A stretch of 36,138 nucleotides of DNA from Promethearchaeati archaeon (GTDB lineage Archaea; Asgardarchaeota; Heimdallarchaeia; Heimdallarchaeales; Heimdallarchaeaceae). The notes under the pieces were generated by a model. The model was not told the DNA's origin. It worked only from the letters and a program-made list of their open reading frames with translations, and ran no database searches. Position 1 is the first letter of the stretch. Every line of letters starts with the position of its first letter. A program made the position numbers and the translations under genes. The stretch lies in NCBI GenBank assembly GCA_013166775.1, contig JABLTJ010000033.1:1-36138 (forward strand), read 5' to 3'. This document shows positions 16,301 through 25,075 of the stretch, one piece after another.

Positions 16301-19300
16301 TTTCAATCTTTTCAGCAAAAGAGGAATTTAGATTAATTATCAAATTCGAAAGATCTGATAGCTTAATTCTCTCAATATTCTCTAAATCCATTGGAACTGG
16401 AGCTTGTACTAATTTTTCAATTCGGACTGAATCCTTGCTAATTTTTGCAGATGTAACTTCTTCTTGAGTAGATTCCTGTTCAATAATTTCACTTATTGAA
16501 GCTTCAGATGAGATATTTTGTGTGAAATATTCTGAGATATCATTTATAGTTCTAAAAGCAGCTAAGTTTACTGATTCATCTAAGGGGAGATTAAATTCTT
16601 CTCGAATTTCCCCAAAAATCTCTGCCTGTTTAATTGTATCAATTCCTAAATCCTCCTCGAGATCCATATCATCATCTATTAGTTCTACTTCATAACCAGT
16701 AGTTCGAGATATTATTTTCTTGATACTCGTTTTTAGATTTGATTCTCCAATTTCTTCTTTCTTGGATTCTATTCCAGTAGTTACAATTGTCTGTTTTGTG
16801 TGTTGATGGATATATTCCACTATTTTTTCAGCTGTTGTAAAATCAGCTAAATTGACAGTTTCATCTAAATCTATATTCCATTTTTCTCTTACTATTCCGA
16901 ATATTTCAGCTTGTTTTACAGTATCTATTCCTAAATCATCTTCCAGATTCATATTTGCTTCAATTAGGTTAGATTCATAACCAGTTTTTTCAGCTATAAC
17001 GCTAATTATTTCAGTTAGAATGTCTGAAGTTGGAACACTTGGAAGAACATCTCTGGGTTTCAGAAGCTCTTCTAGTTCTTCTTTTGGACTTTCTTTTAAT
17101 TTTAGCACTCTGCCATCTTTAAATATCCCTTCTCTTTTACCACCTATTGTGTTCAGCCATCTTTCATATTCTGGGCTGTCAAATCTTCCTTTGTAGGTAT
17201 TAAGTTTGAAAGCTGCAAAAGCTACCTGAGAACCAAATCCAGCAGCTAAACGTACTGCATATTTCAATCTTTTTTCTAATCCTCGAGAGAAATTCAAATC
17301 AGCAAAATTGGGATCAATTTCATTGATGTTTGCAATTGGTGGAACAAATCCTTTTTCCATCGCTTTAATTGCTAGACCTTCTTCAATACCTGCTCCCATA
17401 GGATGGCCAGTATAACCTTTTGTATTGATAATAATCATCTTAGAAGCATTAGATCCAAAGACACTTCGTAAAGATTCAATTTCTGCTTCTGCACTACCAC
17501 CTCGAGCTGGTGTATATGTTTCGTGAGAAACAAACATTCCTTCAGTTGCAATATCATTTCTAGAAATACCTTTTTCTTTCTCTATTGTTTCTATAAAAGA
17601 ACCGAATAGCTTTGTAATGTGACTGACATTCAATCTAGCTCCGTGAAAAGCGCTATTTGCAAAATGAGTTCCAATGATATCAGCTATAGGTTTAACTCCT
17701 CTTTTTTGATAAGCTTCTTCTTTTTCAATAACATACCCAGCTGCCGCAGATCCAACGATTAATCCATGCCTATTTTTTCCGAAGGGTATAGCTGCTTCCT
17801 CTACTTTAGCTTTTGTAGATATCCCTCCAGCTGCTAAGAAACCTGCGCCTATCCACGGCAGAAGATTTTCATTTGCTGCATCATCCGCTGCGATAACAAT
17901 AACTCTTTCACATCTACCTATTTTTATCCAATCTTCTGCGATACCAATAGCTTGAGTTGTTGATGCACAAGCTGCATTAATCTGAGTGTTAGGGCCTTTA
18001 GCTTTTATCAGCTGTGCAAATTGGGAATGACCCATAGACAAAATTTTGAATATAAACTCTCTTTTGAATTGATGTTCTTCCTTCGAAGTATAATGTTGTT
18101 TCAATTCTTTTACAATATTATCAAAACCAGGAAAAGCTGAAGAAAAAATAATTCCTGTACTATCTTGAAGACTCTTGGGAAGTTCCCATTCTCCTTCCAG
18201 AATTTTGCCTGTAGAAGTTTTCTTCTTTGATCTAATTAAAGGAATCCCAGCATCCTTCAGAGCTTCCAAACCTGCACAAATAGCGAGTTGAAAGGAAATA
18301 TCTAAAGCATTTAGTAACTTAGGATTTAATCCAAAATCATTCTCGGGATCAAACTTACCAAGTTGACCCGCTAGTTGGACTACTTTTGTTATATCATCGA
18401 TATGTTCAAATGAGCCAGAACCATTAGCTGACTTCACTAAACGAACAATATTCTTCTCTAGTATGTCATTTTTTAACTCTTCAGAAATCCCTTCAATTAA
18501 ATTAGCTCCTTTAAGTAGAAGATCGATATTTTTGTCATCAAATACATTTCTGCTTTTCCCAGGAATCCCTATTCCGACACCAGTTACTCCGATGGAGCTT
18601 GTTACTAATTGCGATGTAGGATAACTTATAGTTTCCTTCTCATCTTTCATAAATGTTGAATAGAGTTCATAACCTTGTTTAAGAAAATCATGAAGATGTT
18701 CTTTATTTCTTAATAGATATTGATTGAAGTCCATGTCTGTAGATGGTGGCATGATTTCTCTTCTAGGTGTAGAAACTACTGCAGTTTTTGTTTTTTCTAT
18801 TTTGCTACTTTGAACGATTTCCTTTATCTTGTCTATAGTTTGAGCTATTTTTTCATCTTCTTTTTCTTTTGGTGAAAGAGTATTCAGAACCTGAATATCC
18901 CTCTTTGATTTCAGGATATCTTTTGCAAAATAAAAGAGAGCTTTTTTTGGTCCTACTTCAACAAATATTCTTGCTCCGTCATTATAGATATTGTTAATCT
19001 CTTCTACCCATTGTACAGAAGAACAAATCTGTTCTATCAGTAGATTCTGAATTAAATCAGGTTGGGAAGGATATTTCTTACCTGTTACATTACTATAAAC
19101 GTTCATTTTTGGAGGATTGAATGTCATATCAAAAAGAACTTTTCTCATAACAGCTTCTACGCTCTTTACAATCTTCGAATGGAAAGCTGTAGATACCCTA
19201 AGTTTTTTAGATGTTATTTCCATCTTCGAAGCTTTTTGTATTATCTTGTCTATTCCCTCAACACTACCAGAAACAACTGTTTGACCTGTTGAATTGTAAT

Positions 19301-22300
19301 TTGCAACAATAACATATTCATCTTTAATTGAATTAACTAGTTTCTCCACTTGTTCAGTTGGTGCTAATACTGCAGCCATTGCTCCTTCAGTTTCTTTAGT
19401 AGCATCACTCATTGATCGACCTCTTGCTATAACAGCTTTCAGTCCATCACTGAACGACAATACACCTGCTGCTACAAGAGCTGAATATTCCCCTAAACTA
19501 TGACCTGCTACATATGATGGGGTAATACCTTGTTCTTTCATATATCTAAATAAGGCTATATCAACCACAAACAAAGCAGGTTGAGTAAATTTAGTATCAG
19601 TAAGTCGCTGTGAATTTGCTTCTTGAGTTAGTCCTTCTGAACCAAAAACAATATCTTTCATACTGAAACTACAGTGTTGGAACCAGATTTTTTCCGCTTC
19701 TTCGAAGGTGTCTGCAACTGTTTTTGATGTCTCATATAACCTCTTTAACATTCCAAGATATTGACTCCCTTGTCCTGTGAACATAAAGCATATTGGATTT
19801 TCATCAATAGCTTCTTGAACTTGAGTAATCGCAGGAGTAGCTTCAAATGACTGAGATAGAGAGATTTTTGCAGCATGAGAATATTCAACTTTTACTGGAT
19901 CGAACTCTTCCAGGATTGCATGATAATTAGTACCTCCGAAACCAAAGGATGAAACTCCTGCTCTTCTAATTTCATTTGCATTAACTTTCCAATCAGTAGG
20001 TTCAGTATTTACAAATAGAGGAGAGATCTTCCATTCAATATTTGGATTAGGAGTTTCAACGTTTATCGAAGGAGGTAGTATTTTATTATAAATTGCAAGA
20101 GAGGTTTTAATCAGAGCAGCAATACCTGCAGCACTCTTTAAATGGCCTATTTGGCTTTTTATGGAACCAACCGCTATTTTTTCTTTTCTTATATCACTCT
20201 TGAAGATTTCTTCTAGAACCTTAAGTTCTACAGCATCACCAACTGTAGTTGATGTACCATGAGCTTCAATATACTGAATTTCCTCTGATTGTAATTTTGC
20301 TTTGTTCAAAGCCATTAAGATTGATTGCTTCTGTCCTTCAGGATTTGGTGCAGTTATCCCTTTCCCTTTACCGTCTGAAGAAGCACCTATAGCAGAGATA
20401 ACAGTGTAAATTTTATTACCATCTTTAATTGCATCTTCCAACCTCTTCAACACGAGAAATCCAGCTCCTTCTCCCATAACAAATCCATCTGCTTTCTCAT
20501 CAAAAGGACGAGAACCAGTTGCTGACAAAGCACCAATTTTACTGAATTTAACAAAAGAAGTCGGATCCATCGATCTATCTGCTCCCCCTACAAGAGCAAC
20601 ATCGAAATCATATGTAATCAACGCTTTAATCGCAGTATCAAGAGAAGCAACACTAGAAGCACAAGCAGCATCTGTAGTCATTGATTTTCCTGTAAAATTG
20701 AATACATTAGCTATCCTTCCAGCTATTACATTAGACAATTCCCCTGGCATAGTATCTTCAGTTATTGCTTTAAATTTTCTTGAGTAAGATTCTCTTATTT
20801 GTTTAATAAATTCGTCTTGTTCATCTTTTGCTAATTGATTGAAAATCTGGTTCTGTCTAATTTCCTTTAATACTTCTGGGATAAAGATTCTTCGGTTGGT
20901 AGCACGTTGGTTTTCGCCACCTACTGCATTTCCAACAATAACTGCAATTGGTAAACGAACTTTTCCATCTGTTGGAATGCCAGCATCCTCCAATGCTTCT
21001 TTTGCAGCATCTAAAGACCATTTTTGTACAGCATCCATTTTTGATGCTATTGTTGGAGGTATCCGATACCCAATAGAATTGAACTCATAATCTTTAACAA
21101 ATGCACCTATTTTTGAATAAGTTTTATCAACTGCTTTTGGATCAGGATCATAATATAGGTCGGATTCCCATCTTTCTTCTGGAATAACTGTGATTGAATT
21201 GACTTTCTGAACAATATTCTGCCAGTAAGCTTCTATATTTGGAGAATCTGGAAAAATGCATCCTAAACCAACAATAGCTACCCTGTCTTTAATCTCAAGT
21301 AAATTAGTGGTTTCAGGGATATCTTCTTCAAAAACTAAAGCATCTACCTTTGCTTCTAATTCAGGTAAAAATGAGAGGAAAAGTTGTTTGCTAGCAACAA
21401 TGATATCATAATGCAAATTTTCTATTCTGATTATATTTCTCTTTAAACCTGCAATTTCTCCAGTCATGAAACATCCTAATTTCTCCTGTTGTTTAGGTGT
21501 GACATGTACAAATTGGGTTGTATCTCCTCCAGGGACATGATCATTGTTCCAAATTTCTGCTTTTGTTGCAATCCTCAGAGCACCTAGATTGTCTTTTTCA
21601 TAAGCTTCTTTTCTTTCTGTAATTGGCGTTCCTTCTTTTACTCTTTCAAACTCTTTCTTAAGTGTGGAATGCACGAATTCAGTAGTAACAACTCTTGCTC
21701 TTGTATTAACAGTTGCTCCTATAACGTTAGTACTAAAATTATCCATTACTTTTTCTTGATACTTTGGTGTGAGAGCTTTTGAATTTACTATTTCCTCAGT
21801 AAAGAGATAAGCTGTCCCCATTTGAATTGCAGGTGATACAATATCAAGATGTGAACCTATCATCACTGCAAGCATTGCTGAACCGAATTCATCACCTATT
21901 CCCCCAGCAAAGATTATGTTCACTTTATCTTTAATCTCGTTTCTTGTTTTTGTTAGATATTGTAAAATCCTCTCCCATAATGTGAATGAAGTTTGAGTAC
22001 CTATATGACCTCCAGCTTCACTCCCTTCTAAAATCAAATATTCAATGTTGTTTTTTAGAGCATCCTTAATTAAAGAAAGTGCAGGTGTGTGAAGAAAGGT
22101 TGTAAAACCTAGATTTTTAATTCTTGAGGCTAACTGAACTGTGCCTGCTGCTAGTAAACAGATTGGGGTTTTATTTTTTTGAAGCAAAGTGATGTGATCT
22201 TCTCTTCTCTCTTTCATTACTTCTAATCCAATAATTCCTCCACCATACATCTTACCTGAAGGCATTTTTTTATTCATTTGAGAAAACAGTTCTTCTGTTT

Positions 22301-23420
22301 CTTCCTTCAGTAAACCTCCTAATCCAAGAATAGGTAAAGCTCCATTTTCTGCTACTAATCTAGCGAACTCAGCGTTATCAGATATGTTTGCCATAGGTCC
22401 TTGAATTATGGGTAGTTCAATTCCAAGTTTCTTTGCAAACTCACTATTTTTTCTGAATGGCCATTCTTTTGAAACACCCTCAATTTGTTTTGTAAATAAA
22501 GGTGCTAAACTTGCTAGAAAGGTTTTCAAATCTCTGAATTCATCACGAATGAAATTAGCAAAAGTTATTTCTATTCCAACAGGTATTGGAGCATGTTTTA
22601 TCTCTTCTTCGTTGAAGAAAGTGGTATCACCAATGATTTGTTTTATTATCTTTTGGAAGTGATTCTTCTCAAGGATAGGTGTTGTTTTTTCAAGTTTCTT
22701 TGCTTCTCTAATTGATTGATTAGCTATCTTTCCTACTAACCTATATTTTGTATCAAAACTTTCACCTATGACATAAGTGTCATTTTCCTCTAAGGAAGAA
22801 ATGTATTCTTTGACATCATTACTTAATGGACATTCAGGAAGCAAATAGAGTTGACCTTCTAAAACTACACCTAAAGCTCCTCCAACAAGAGAACTAATGA
22901 TATTGTAAACACCTAATCCACCTTGAATAACAAAAGGGAAACCTGATTCATTGAATTGTTGAATAAGAATAAATGAAGATTTTTCCCCAATCATCCCCCC
23001 GCTTTCAAAACCTTTTACTAAGAACATATCAGCCCAATCAGATTTCTCGAGCGCTTGTTCAAAATAACTAACTTCAGCTATCAATAATTCACAATCTGTT
23101 GTAAAGGATGATGAAACTTTCTTTTTCAAATCAAATGCAACGATAATAATAGGAATAAAATCAAATTCTTCTAACCAAAGGAACTGGTTTTCATCCTTTA
23201 CTCTTACTCCCCATAGCTTTGAAGAATCCAATTCTGTAAAGCACTTGAGGATCATTTCCTTACTTTGAGATTTTGTTAAACCTTCTAAATCTATTAATCC
23301 AATTCCATTAAGTTTTGAAAGTTCAATGGATAGAGTAGGATCACTTATACCCTTTGGAGAGTAACCCCAAATAGGATATTTTCTTTTAAAAAACTCTTTC
23401 AATTTTTCTTTATTCTTCAT
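13350..23420 (-). CDS. Type I fatty-acid/polyketide megasynthase: NPD-ER-KS-AT-KS-ACP-ACP-KR-DH-PPTase
   Basis: A 3356-residue multidomain synthase; ATG 23420 has a strong SD GAGGT. Domains by rough residue: 1-240 degenerate NPD/flavin barrel (Met143 where the family has His; GGLG 167-170); 330-620 intact NPD/FabK-like enoyl reductase (QGPM, GGH472, AGGI 505-508, MGTAYL); 711-1172 ketosynthase (Cys920, His1054, His1093); 1208-1510 acyltransferase (Ser1308 in GHSLG, His1414 in AFHS, malonyl-type); 1607-2075 second ketosynthase (Cys1818, His1966 in SHETYTPARGG, His2006 in TGHPMG); 2130-2205 and 2228-2300 carrier domains (DLGIDT, Thr2167 and Thr2262); 2345-2810 ketoreductase (TGGGRGIT, Ser2715, Tyr2728, Asn2732); 2835-3100 double-hotdog dehydratase (His2855, Glu3022 at the Asp site); 3125-3320 Sfp-type PPTase (VDIE with Asp3241, WTIKEA with Lys3279/Glu3280). 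This covers one fully reducing elongation cycle. No thioesterase or methyltransferase was seen. It begins 10 bases after accD. The product is unknown. Confidence 0.92.
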   Translation of the reverse strand: MKNKEKLKEFFKRKYPIWGYSPKGISDPTLSIELSKLNGIGLIDLEGLTKSQSKEMILKCFTELDSSKLWGVRVKDENQFLWLEEFDFIPIIIVAFDLKKKVSSSFTTDCELLIAEVSYFEQALEKSDWADMFLVKGFESGGMIGEKSSFILIQQFNESGFPFVIQGGLGVYNIISSLVGGALGVVLEGQLYLLPECPLSNDVKEYISSLEENDTYVIGESFDTKYRLVGKIANQSIREAKKLEKTTPILEKNHFQKIIKQIIGDTTFFNEEEIKHAPIPVGIEITFANFIRDEFRDLKTFLASLAPLFTKQIEGVSKEWPFRKNSEFAKKLGIELPIIQGPMANISDNAEFARLVAENGALPILGLGGLLKEETEELFSQMNKKMPSGKMYGGGIIGLEVMKERREDHITLLQKNKTPICLLAAGTVQLASRIKNLGFTTFLHTPALSLIKDALKNNIEYLILEGSEAGGHIGTQTSFTLWERILQYLTKTRNEIKDKVNIIFAGGIGDEFGSAMLAVMIGSHLDIVSPAIQMGTAYLFTEEIVNSKALTPKYQEKVMDNFSTNVIGATVNTRARVVTTEFVHSTLKKEFERVKEGTPITERKEAYEKDNLGALRIATKAEIWNNDHVPGGDTTQFVHVTPKQQEKLGCFMTGEIAGLKRNIIRIENLHYDIIVASKQLFLSFLPELEAKVDALVFEEDIPETTNLLEIKDRVAIVGLGCIFPDSPNIEAYWQNIVQKVNSITVIPEERWESDLYYDPDPKAVDKTYSKIGAFVKDYEFNSIGYRIPPTIASKMDAVQKWSLDAAKEALEDAGIPTDGKVRLPIAVIVGNAVGGENQRATNRRIFIPEVLKEIRQNQIFNQLAKDEQDEFIKQIRESYSRKFKAITEDTMPGELSNVIAGRIANVFNFTGKSMTTDAACASSVASLDTAIKALITYDFDVALVGGADRSMDPTSFVKFSKIGALSATGSRPFDEKADGFVMGEGAGFLVLKRLEDAIKDGNKIYTVISAIGASSDGKGKGITAPNPEGQKQSILMALNKAKLQSEEIQYIEAHGTSTTVGDAVELKVLEEIFKSDIRKEKIAVGSIKSQIGHLKSAAGIAALIKTSLAIYNKILPPSINVETPNPNIEWKISPLFVNTEPTDWKVNANEIRRAGVSSFGFGGTNYHAILEEFDPVKVEYSHAAKISLSQSFEATPAITQVQEAIDENPICFMFTGQGSQYLGMLKRLYETSKTVADTFEEAEKIWFQHCSFSMKDIVFGSEGLTQEANSQRLTDTKFTQPALFVVDIALFRYMKEQGITPSYVAGHSLGEYSALVAAGVLSFSDGLKAVIARGRSMSDATKETEGAMAAVLAPTEQVEKLVNSIKDEYVIVANYNSTGQTVVSGSVEGIDKIIQKASKMEITSKKLRVSTAFHSKIVKSVEAVMRKVLFDMTFNPPKMNVYSNVTGKKYPSQPDLIQNLLIEQICSSVQWVEEINNIYNDGARIFVEVGPKKALFYFAKDILKSKRDIQVLNTLSPKEKEDEKIAQTIDKIKEIVQSSKIEKTKTAVVSTPRREIMPPSTDMDFNQYLLRNKEHLHDFLKQGYELYSTFMKDEKETISYPTSQLVTSSIGVTGVGIGIPGKSRNVFDDKNIDLLLKGANLIEGISEELKNDILEKNIVRLVKSANGSGSFEHIDDITKVVQLAGQLGKFDPENDFGLNPKLLNALDISFQLAICAGLEALKDAGIPLIRSKKKTSTGKILEGEWELPKSLQDSTGIIFSSAFPGFDNIVKELKQHYTSKEEHQFKREFIFKILSMGHSQFAQLIKAKGPNTQINAACASTTQAIGIAEDWIKIGRCERVIVIAADDAANENLLPWIGAGFLAAGGISTKAKVEEAAIPFGKNRHGLIVGSAAAGYVIEKEEAYQKRGVKPIADIIGTHFANSAFHGARLNVSHITKLFGSFIETIEKEKGISRNDIATEGMFVSHETYTPARGGSAEAEIESLRSVFGSNASKMIIINTKGYTGHPMGAGIEEGLAIKAMEKGFVPPIANINEIDPNFADLNFSRGLEKRLKYAVRLAAGFGSQVAFAAFKLNTYKGRFDSPEYERWLNTIGGKREGIFKDGRVLKLKESPKEELEELLKPRDVLPSVPTSDILTEIISVIAEKTGYESNLIEANMNLEDDLGIDTVKQAEIFGIVREKWNIDLDETVNLADFTTAEKIVEYIHQHTKQTIVTTGIESKKEEIGESNLKTSIKKIISRTTGYEVELIDDDMDLEEDLGIDTIKQAEIFGEIREEFNLPLDESVNLAAFRTINDISEYFTQNISSEASISEIIEQESTQEEVTSAKISKDSVRIEKLVQAPVPMDLENIERIKLSDLSNLIINLNSSFAEKIEKEFTKKKIEFVSHELLKKAPSSLKSNKFDNFILILPDKKTTPGFIDQEYYEKLFSLFQHLDLNSEQKITAISPEKFFGYEEGSYPLSGGISGFIKTLGHEFEIQVKHLYSEKPSEIMKELEFWDTNIEISYSNSIRYTLVPTSIEETISDVSELDIGEKDVLLVTGGGRGITFKCIEAVCEIAKPKVALLGIEDISECSVEDLKLTETELKDRKQKMIEKLRETEEKVTPVMIDKKWNQFIFNLEVLENIQTLEQKGIIATYHRTDVTNKEAVADSIKKIEEEFRSKVTHIVHGAGLEESKQFKKKKFDFSRFIVSVKVEGIWNILDAVDMKKLKRVICFTSIAGRFGNMGQIDYSFANGYLSRLCWMLSQQGIPSLAYDWSAWGDIGMATRGSIMQILESQGIYPIPMTEGIKTFVNLFSNYFSSEVVVSRGLGPFDKLTPHQAKITDVKFPMIDKVEFNKPVFRGDYSITTENDLYMLDHQIENTPIFPGVMGLEIFAEIYSLVSRKKTSTLEDIEFKSAIKQLHNKPKEVYVEYNPITQNLSLKSDFVPKIAEKRIMTTEHFSGRIGNTLKKKRSKKRNLSLNESTIELMTKEEIYSIFFHGNSFQVLEKLIELSGEKAFTKVCIPEEKLFSNLKSMVQIQPRAIEAAFQTAGLYDLIVNQKTSLPSKIKEVAIYSNKTPKYIISEFINKDSTHSFYNVEVIDEEGKVIIRLDQLAMIHTQFSFKGEEDFSDKKNQLREYWEISSNFKGKRMKVVPIKGVTNYLSNEPEEVLKYLSSKEKAAFNRIRNEKRRIEYLSGVIATKELYSEFQEDKDVLKKIEIRKMEKGQPFLFDKEKGKRSNIHLSISHSGDFAVSTLSEKPVGVDIEKIEKRDEGFFKEAFTEEERKIILNDDNLGTIIWTIKEAVSKALGEGLHLSLHDVEIFKEKKSENYRVNFSNNVKETIPYDSSSFKLENQTSTNYSISYCEIEKGSKQIESRKA

Positions 23421-23430
23421 TTTTCTTACC

Positions 23431-25008
23431 TCAAACAGGTGAGATACCATGCTTTCTTCTTGGTGTTTGCTCCCTTTTATTCTGGAGAAGGTGAAGAGCA
23501 AAAACAATCTCCCTTCTTGTTTCTTCTGGATGAATTACTTTGTCAATATAACCTCTCTCAGCAGCTTGGTAGGGATTAGCAAATTCATCCTTAAATTTCT
23601 GAGCAAAATCAGCTAACACTTTTTCAGGCTCTTTTTCTTCCTTCAATTTTTTCCTATGAAGGATTTTCACAGCACCTTCTGATCCCATTACTGCTATTTC
23701 AGCTGATGGCCAAGCTAAGTTGATGTCTGTTCCCAAATGCTTGGAACTCATAACAATATATGCTCCACCATATGCTTTTCGAACAATGAGCGATATCTTA
23801 GGAACAGAAGCTTCAGAATATGCAAACAGCAGCTTAGCTCCATGCCTAATTATACCTTCATGCTCTTGCTTAATCCCAGGCATAAATCCTGGAACATCGA
23901 CTAATGTTAAAATGGGAATATTGAATGAATCACAAAATCGGATTAGTCTTGATGCTTTATCTGAAGCATGGTAATCAATAGCACCACCTAGATATAAGGG
24001 TTGATTTGCAATGATACCAACTGTGCTTCCACCCACTCTAGCAAATCCAATAACAATATTCTTTGCCCATTCTTCCTGCAATTCGAAAAAGCTTTCAGCA
24101 TCTGTTAAAATCTCAATTATTCGTTTCATATCATATGGCTCATTTTCTGCTGGTGGAATAATTGCAACTAAATCTGATTGATCAATTTCAATAACATCAT
24201 CAAATCTGATTGGAGGTTCATCAAGATTGTTTTGCGGCAGATAAGATAATAGTTTCTTAGCTAAATCAATAGTCTCTTCCTCGGTATCACCTACTAAGTG
24301 AGAAATACCTGTTAATGAACCATGTACTTCACTACCCCCTAATTCATAAAAAGAAACATCTTCACCAGTTACTGCTTTAACAACTTCAGGACCAGTCACA
24401 AACATGAAAGCGTTAGATCTACTCATTAGTATGAAATCAGTTAAAGCTGGTGAGTAAACTGCTCCACCTGCACAAGGTCCTAAAATTATTGATATTTGGG
24501 GAATTACCCCTGATGACTGAGTATTTCTGTAAAAAATATTTCCGTAACCTGCAAGAGAATCTACTCCTTCTTGGATTCTTGCTCCTCCCGAATCAAGTAG
24601 TCCAATTACAGGACTGCCTGTTTTAACAGCTAAGTCTAAAACTTTGCAAATCTTATCAGCTTGAGCTTTCCCTAAGCTTCCACCAAAAACTGTAAAATCT
24701 TGACTATAGAGAAAAGTAGTTCTGCCAGATATTGAAGCATAACCTGTTATTACTCCATCTCCCAAAGGTTTGTTTTCTGCCATGTTAAACTTACTATTTT
24801 GATGAGTAACAAATTCATCAATTTCTACAAAAGTTCCTTCATCAACAAGCAGCTCAATTCTTTCTCGAGCTGTCAACTTACCTTTTTCATGTTGTTGTTG
24901 AATTCTTTTTTTTCCTCCCCCGTGTTTACTTTTATCTCTTAGTTTATTGAGCTCTTTTGATTTCTTATTCTCTTCAATATTATGTGTACTTCTAGGATTC
25001 TGATGCAT
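23431..25008 (-). CDS. Acyl-CoA carboxylase carboxyltransferase subunit (acetyl/propionyl type)
   Basis: A 525-residue carboxyltransferase of the PccB/AccD5-like family with both crotonase-fold halves. It moves CO2 from biotin to acyl-CoA. N-terminal signatures are KLTARERIELLVDEGTF (44-60), LLDSGGARIQEG (137-148) and GPCAGGAVYSPALTDF (177-192). C-terminal ones are VDVPGFMPG (370-378), KAYGGAYIVMSSKHLG (411-426) and WPSAEIAVMG (433-442). Ile418 matches the position that separates acetyl-type (Ile) from propionyl-type (Asp) enzymes in Streptomyces work, so acetyl-CoA is a reasonable, unproven substrate. The megasynthase follows after ten bases, so the two genes are cotranscribed. The biotin carboxylase and carrier are encoded beyond the synthase on the other strand. 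An AGGA about 10 bases before the ATG may be the SD. Confidence 0.92.
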   Translation of the reverse strand: MHQNPRSTHNIEENKKSKELNKLRDKSKHGGGKKRIQQQHEKGKLTARERIELLVDEGTFVEIDEFVTHQNSKFNMAENKPLGDGVITGYASISGRTTFLYSQDFTVFGGSLGKAQADKICKVLDLAVKTGSPVIGLLDSGGARIQEGVDSLAGYGNIFYRNTQSSGVIPQISIILGPCAGGAVYSPALTDFILMSRSNAFMFVTGPEVVKAVTGEDVSFYELGGSEVHGSLTGISHLVGDTEEETIDLAKKLLSYLPQNNLDEPPIRFDDVIEIDQSDLVAIIPPAENEPYDMKRIIEILTDAESFFELQEEWAKNIVIGFARVGGSTVGIIANQPLYLGGAIDYHASDKASRLIRFCDSFNIPILTLVDVPGFMPGIKQEHEGIIRHGAKLLFAYSEASVPKISLIVRKAYGGAYIVMSSKHLGTDINLAWPSAEIAVMGSEGAVKILHRKKLKEEKEPEKVLADFAQKFKDEFANPYQAAERGYIDKVIHPEETRREIVFALHLLQNKREQTPRRKHGISPV

Positions 25009-25075
25009 TAGAATTAAGTCCTATTCACTAGAATAAAAAGAAGCATCTCATTCTATGCTCATAAAATGAAAAAAA

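Noticed and set aside
17200..18610. Second KS as a chain-length factor
   Set aside because: The active-site Cys1818 and both His residues are present; chain-length factors have lost the Cys.
13350..23420. Methyltransferase, thioesterase or reductase release domain in the megasynthase
   Set aside because: No SAM-binding or GxSxG thioesterase pattern was found outside the assigned AT; the C-terminus is a PPTase.
23421..23507. 29-residue N-terminal extension of the megasynthase overlapping the carboxyltransferase gene
   Set aside because: The internal ATG at 23420 has a strong GAGGT SD and begins just after the carboxyltransferase stop codon; the extension is the overlapping gene read in another frame.
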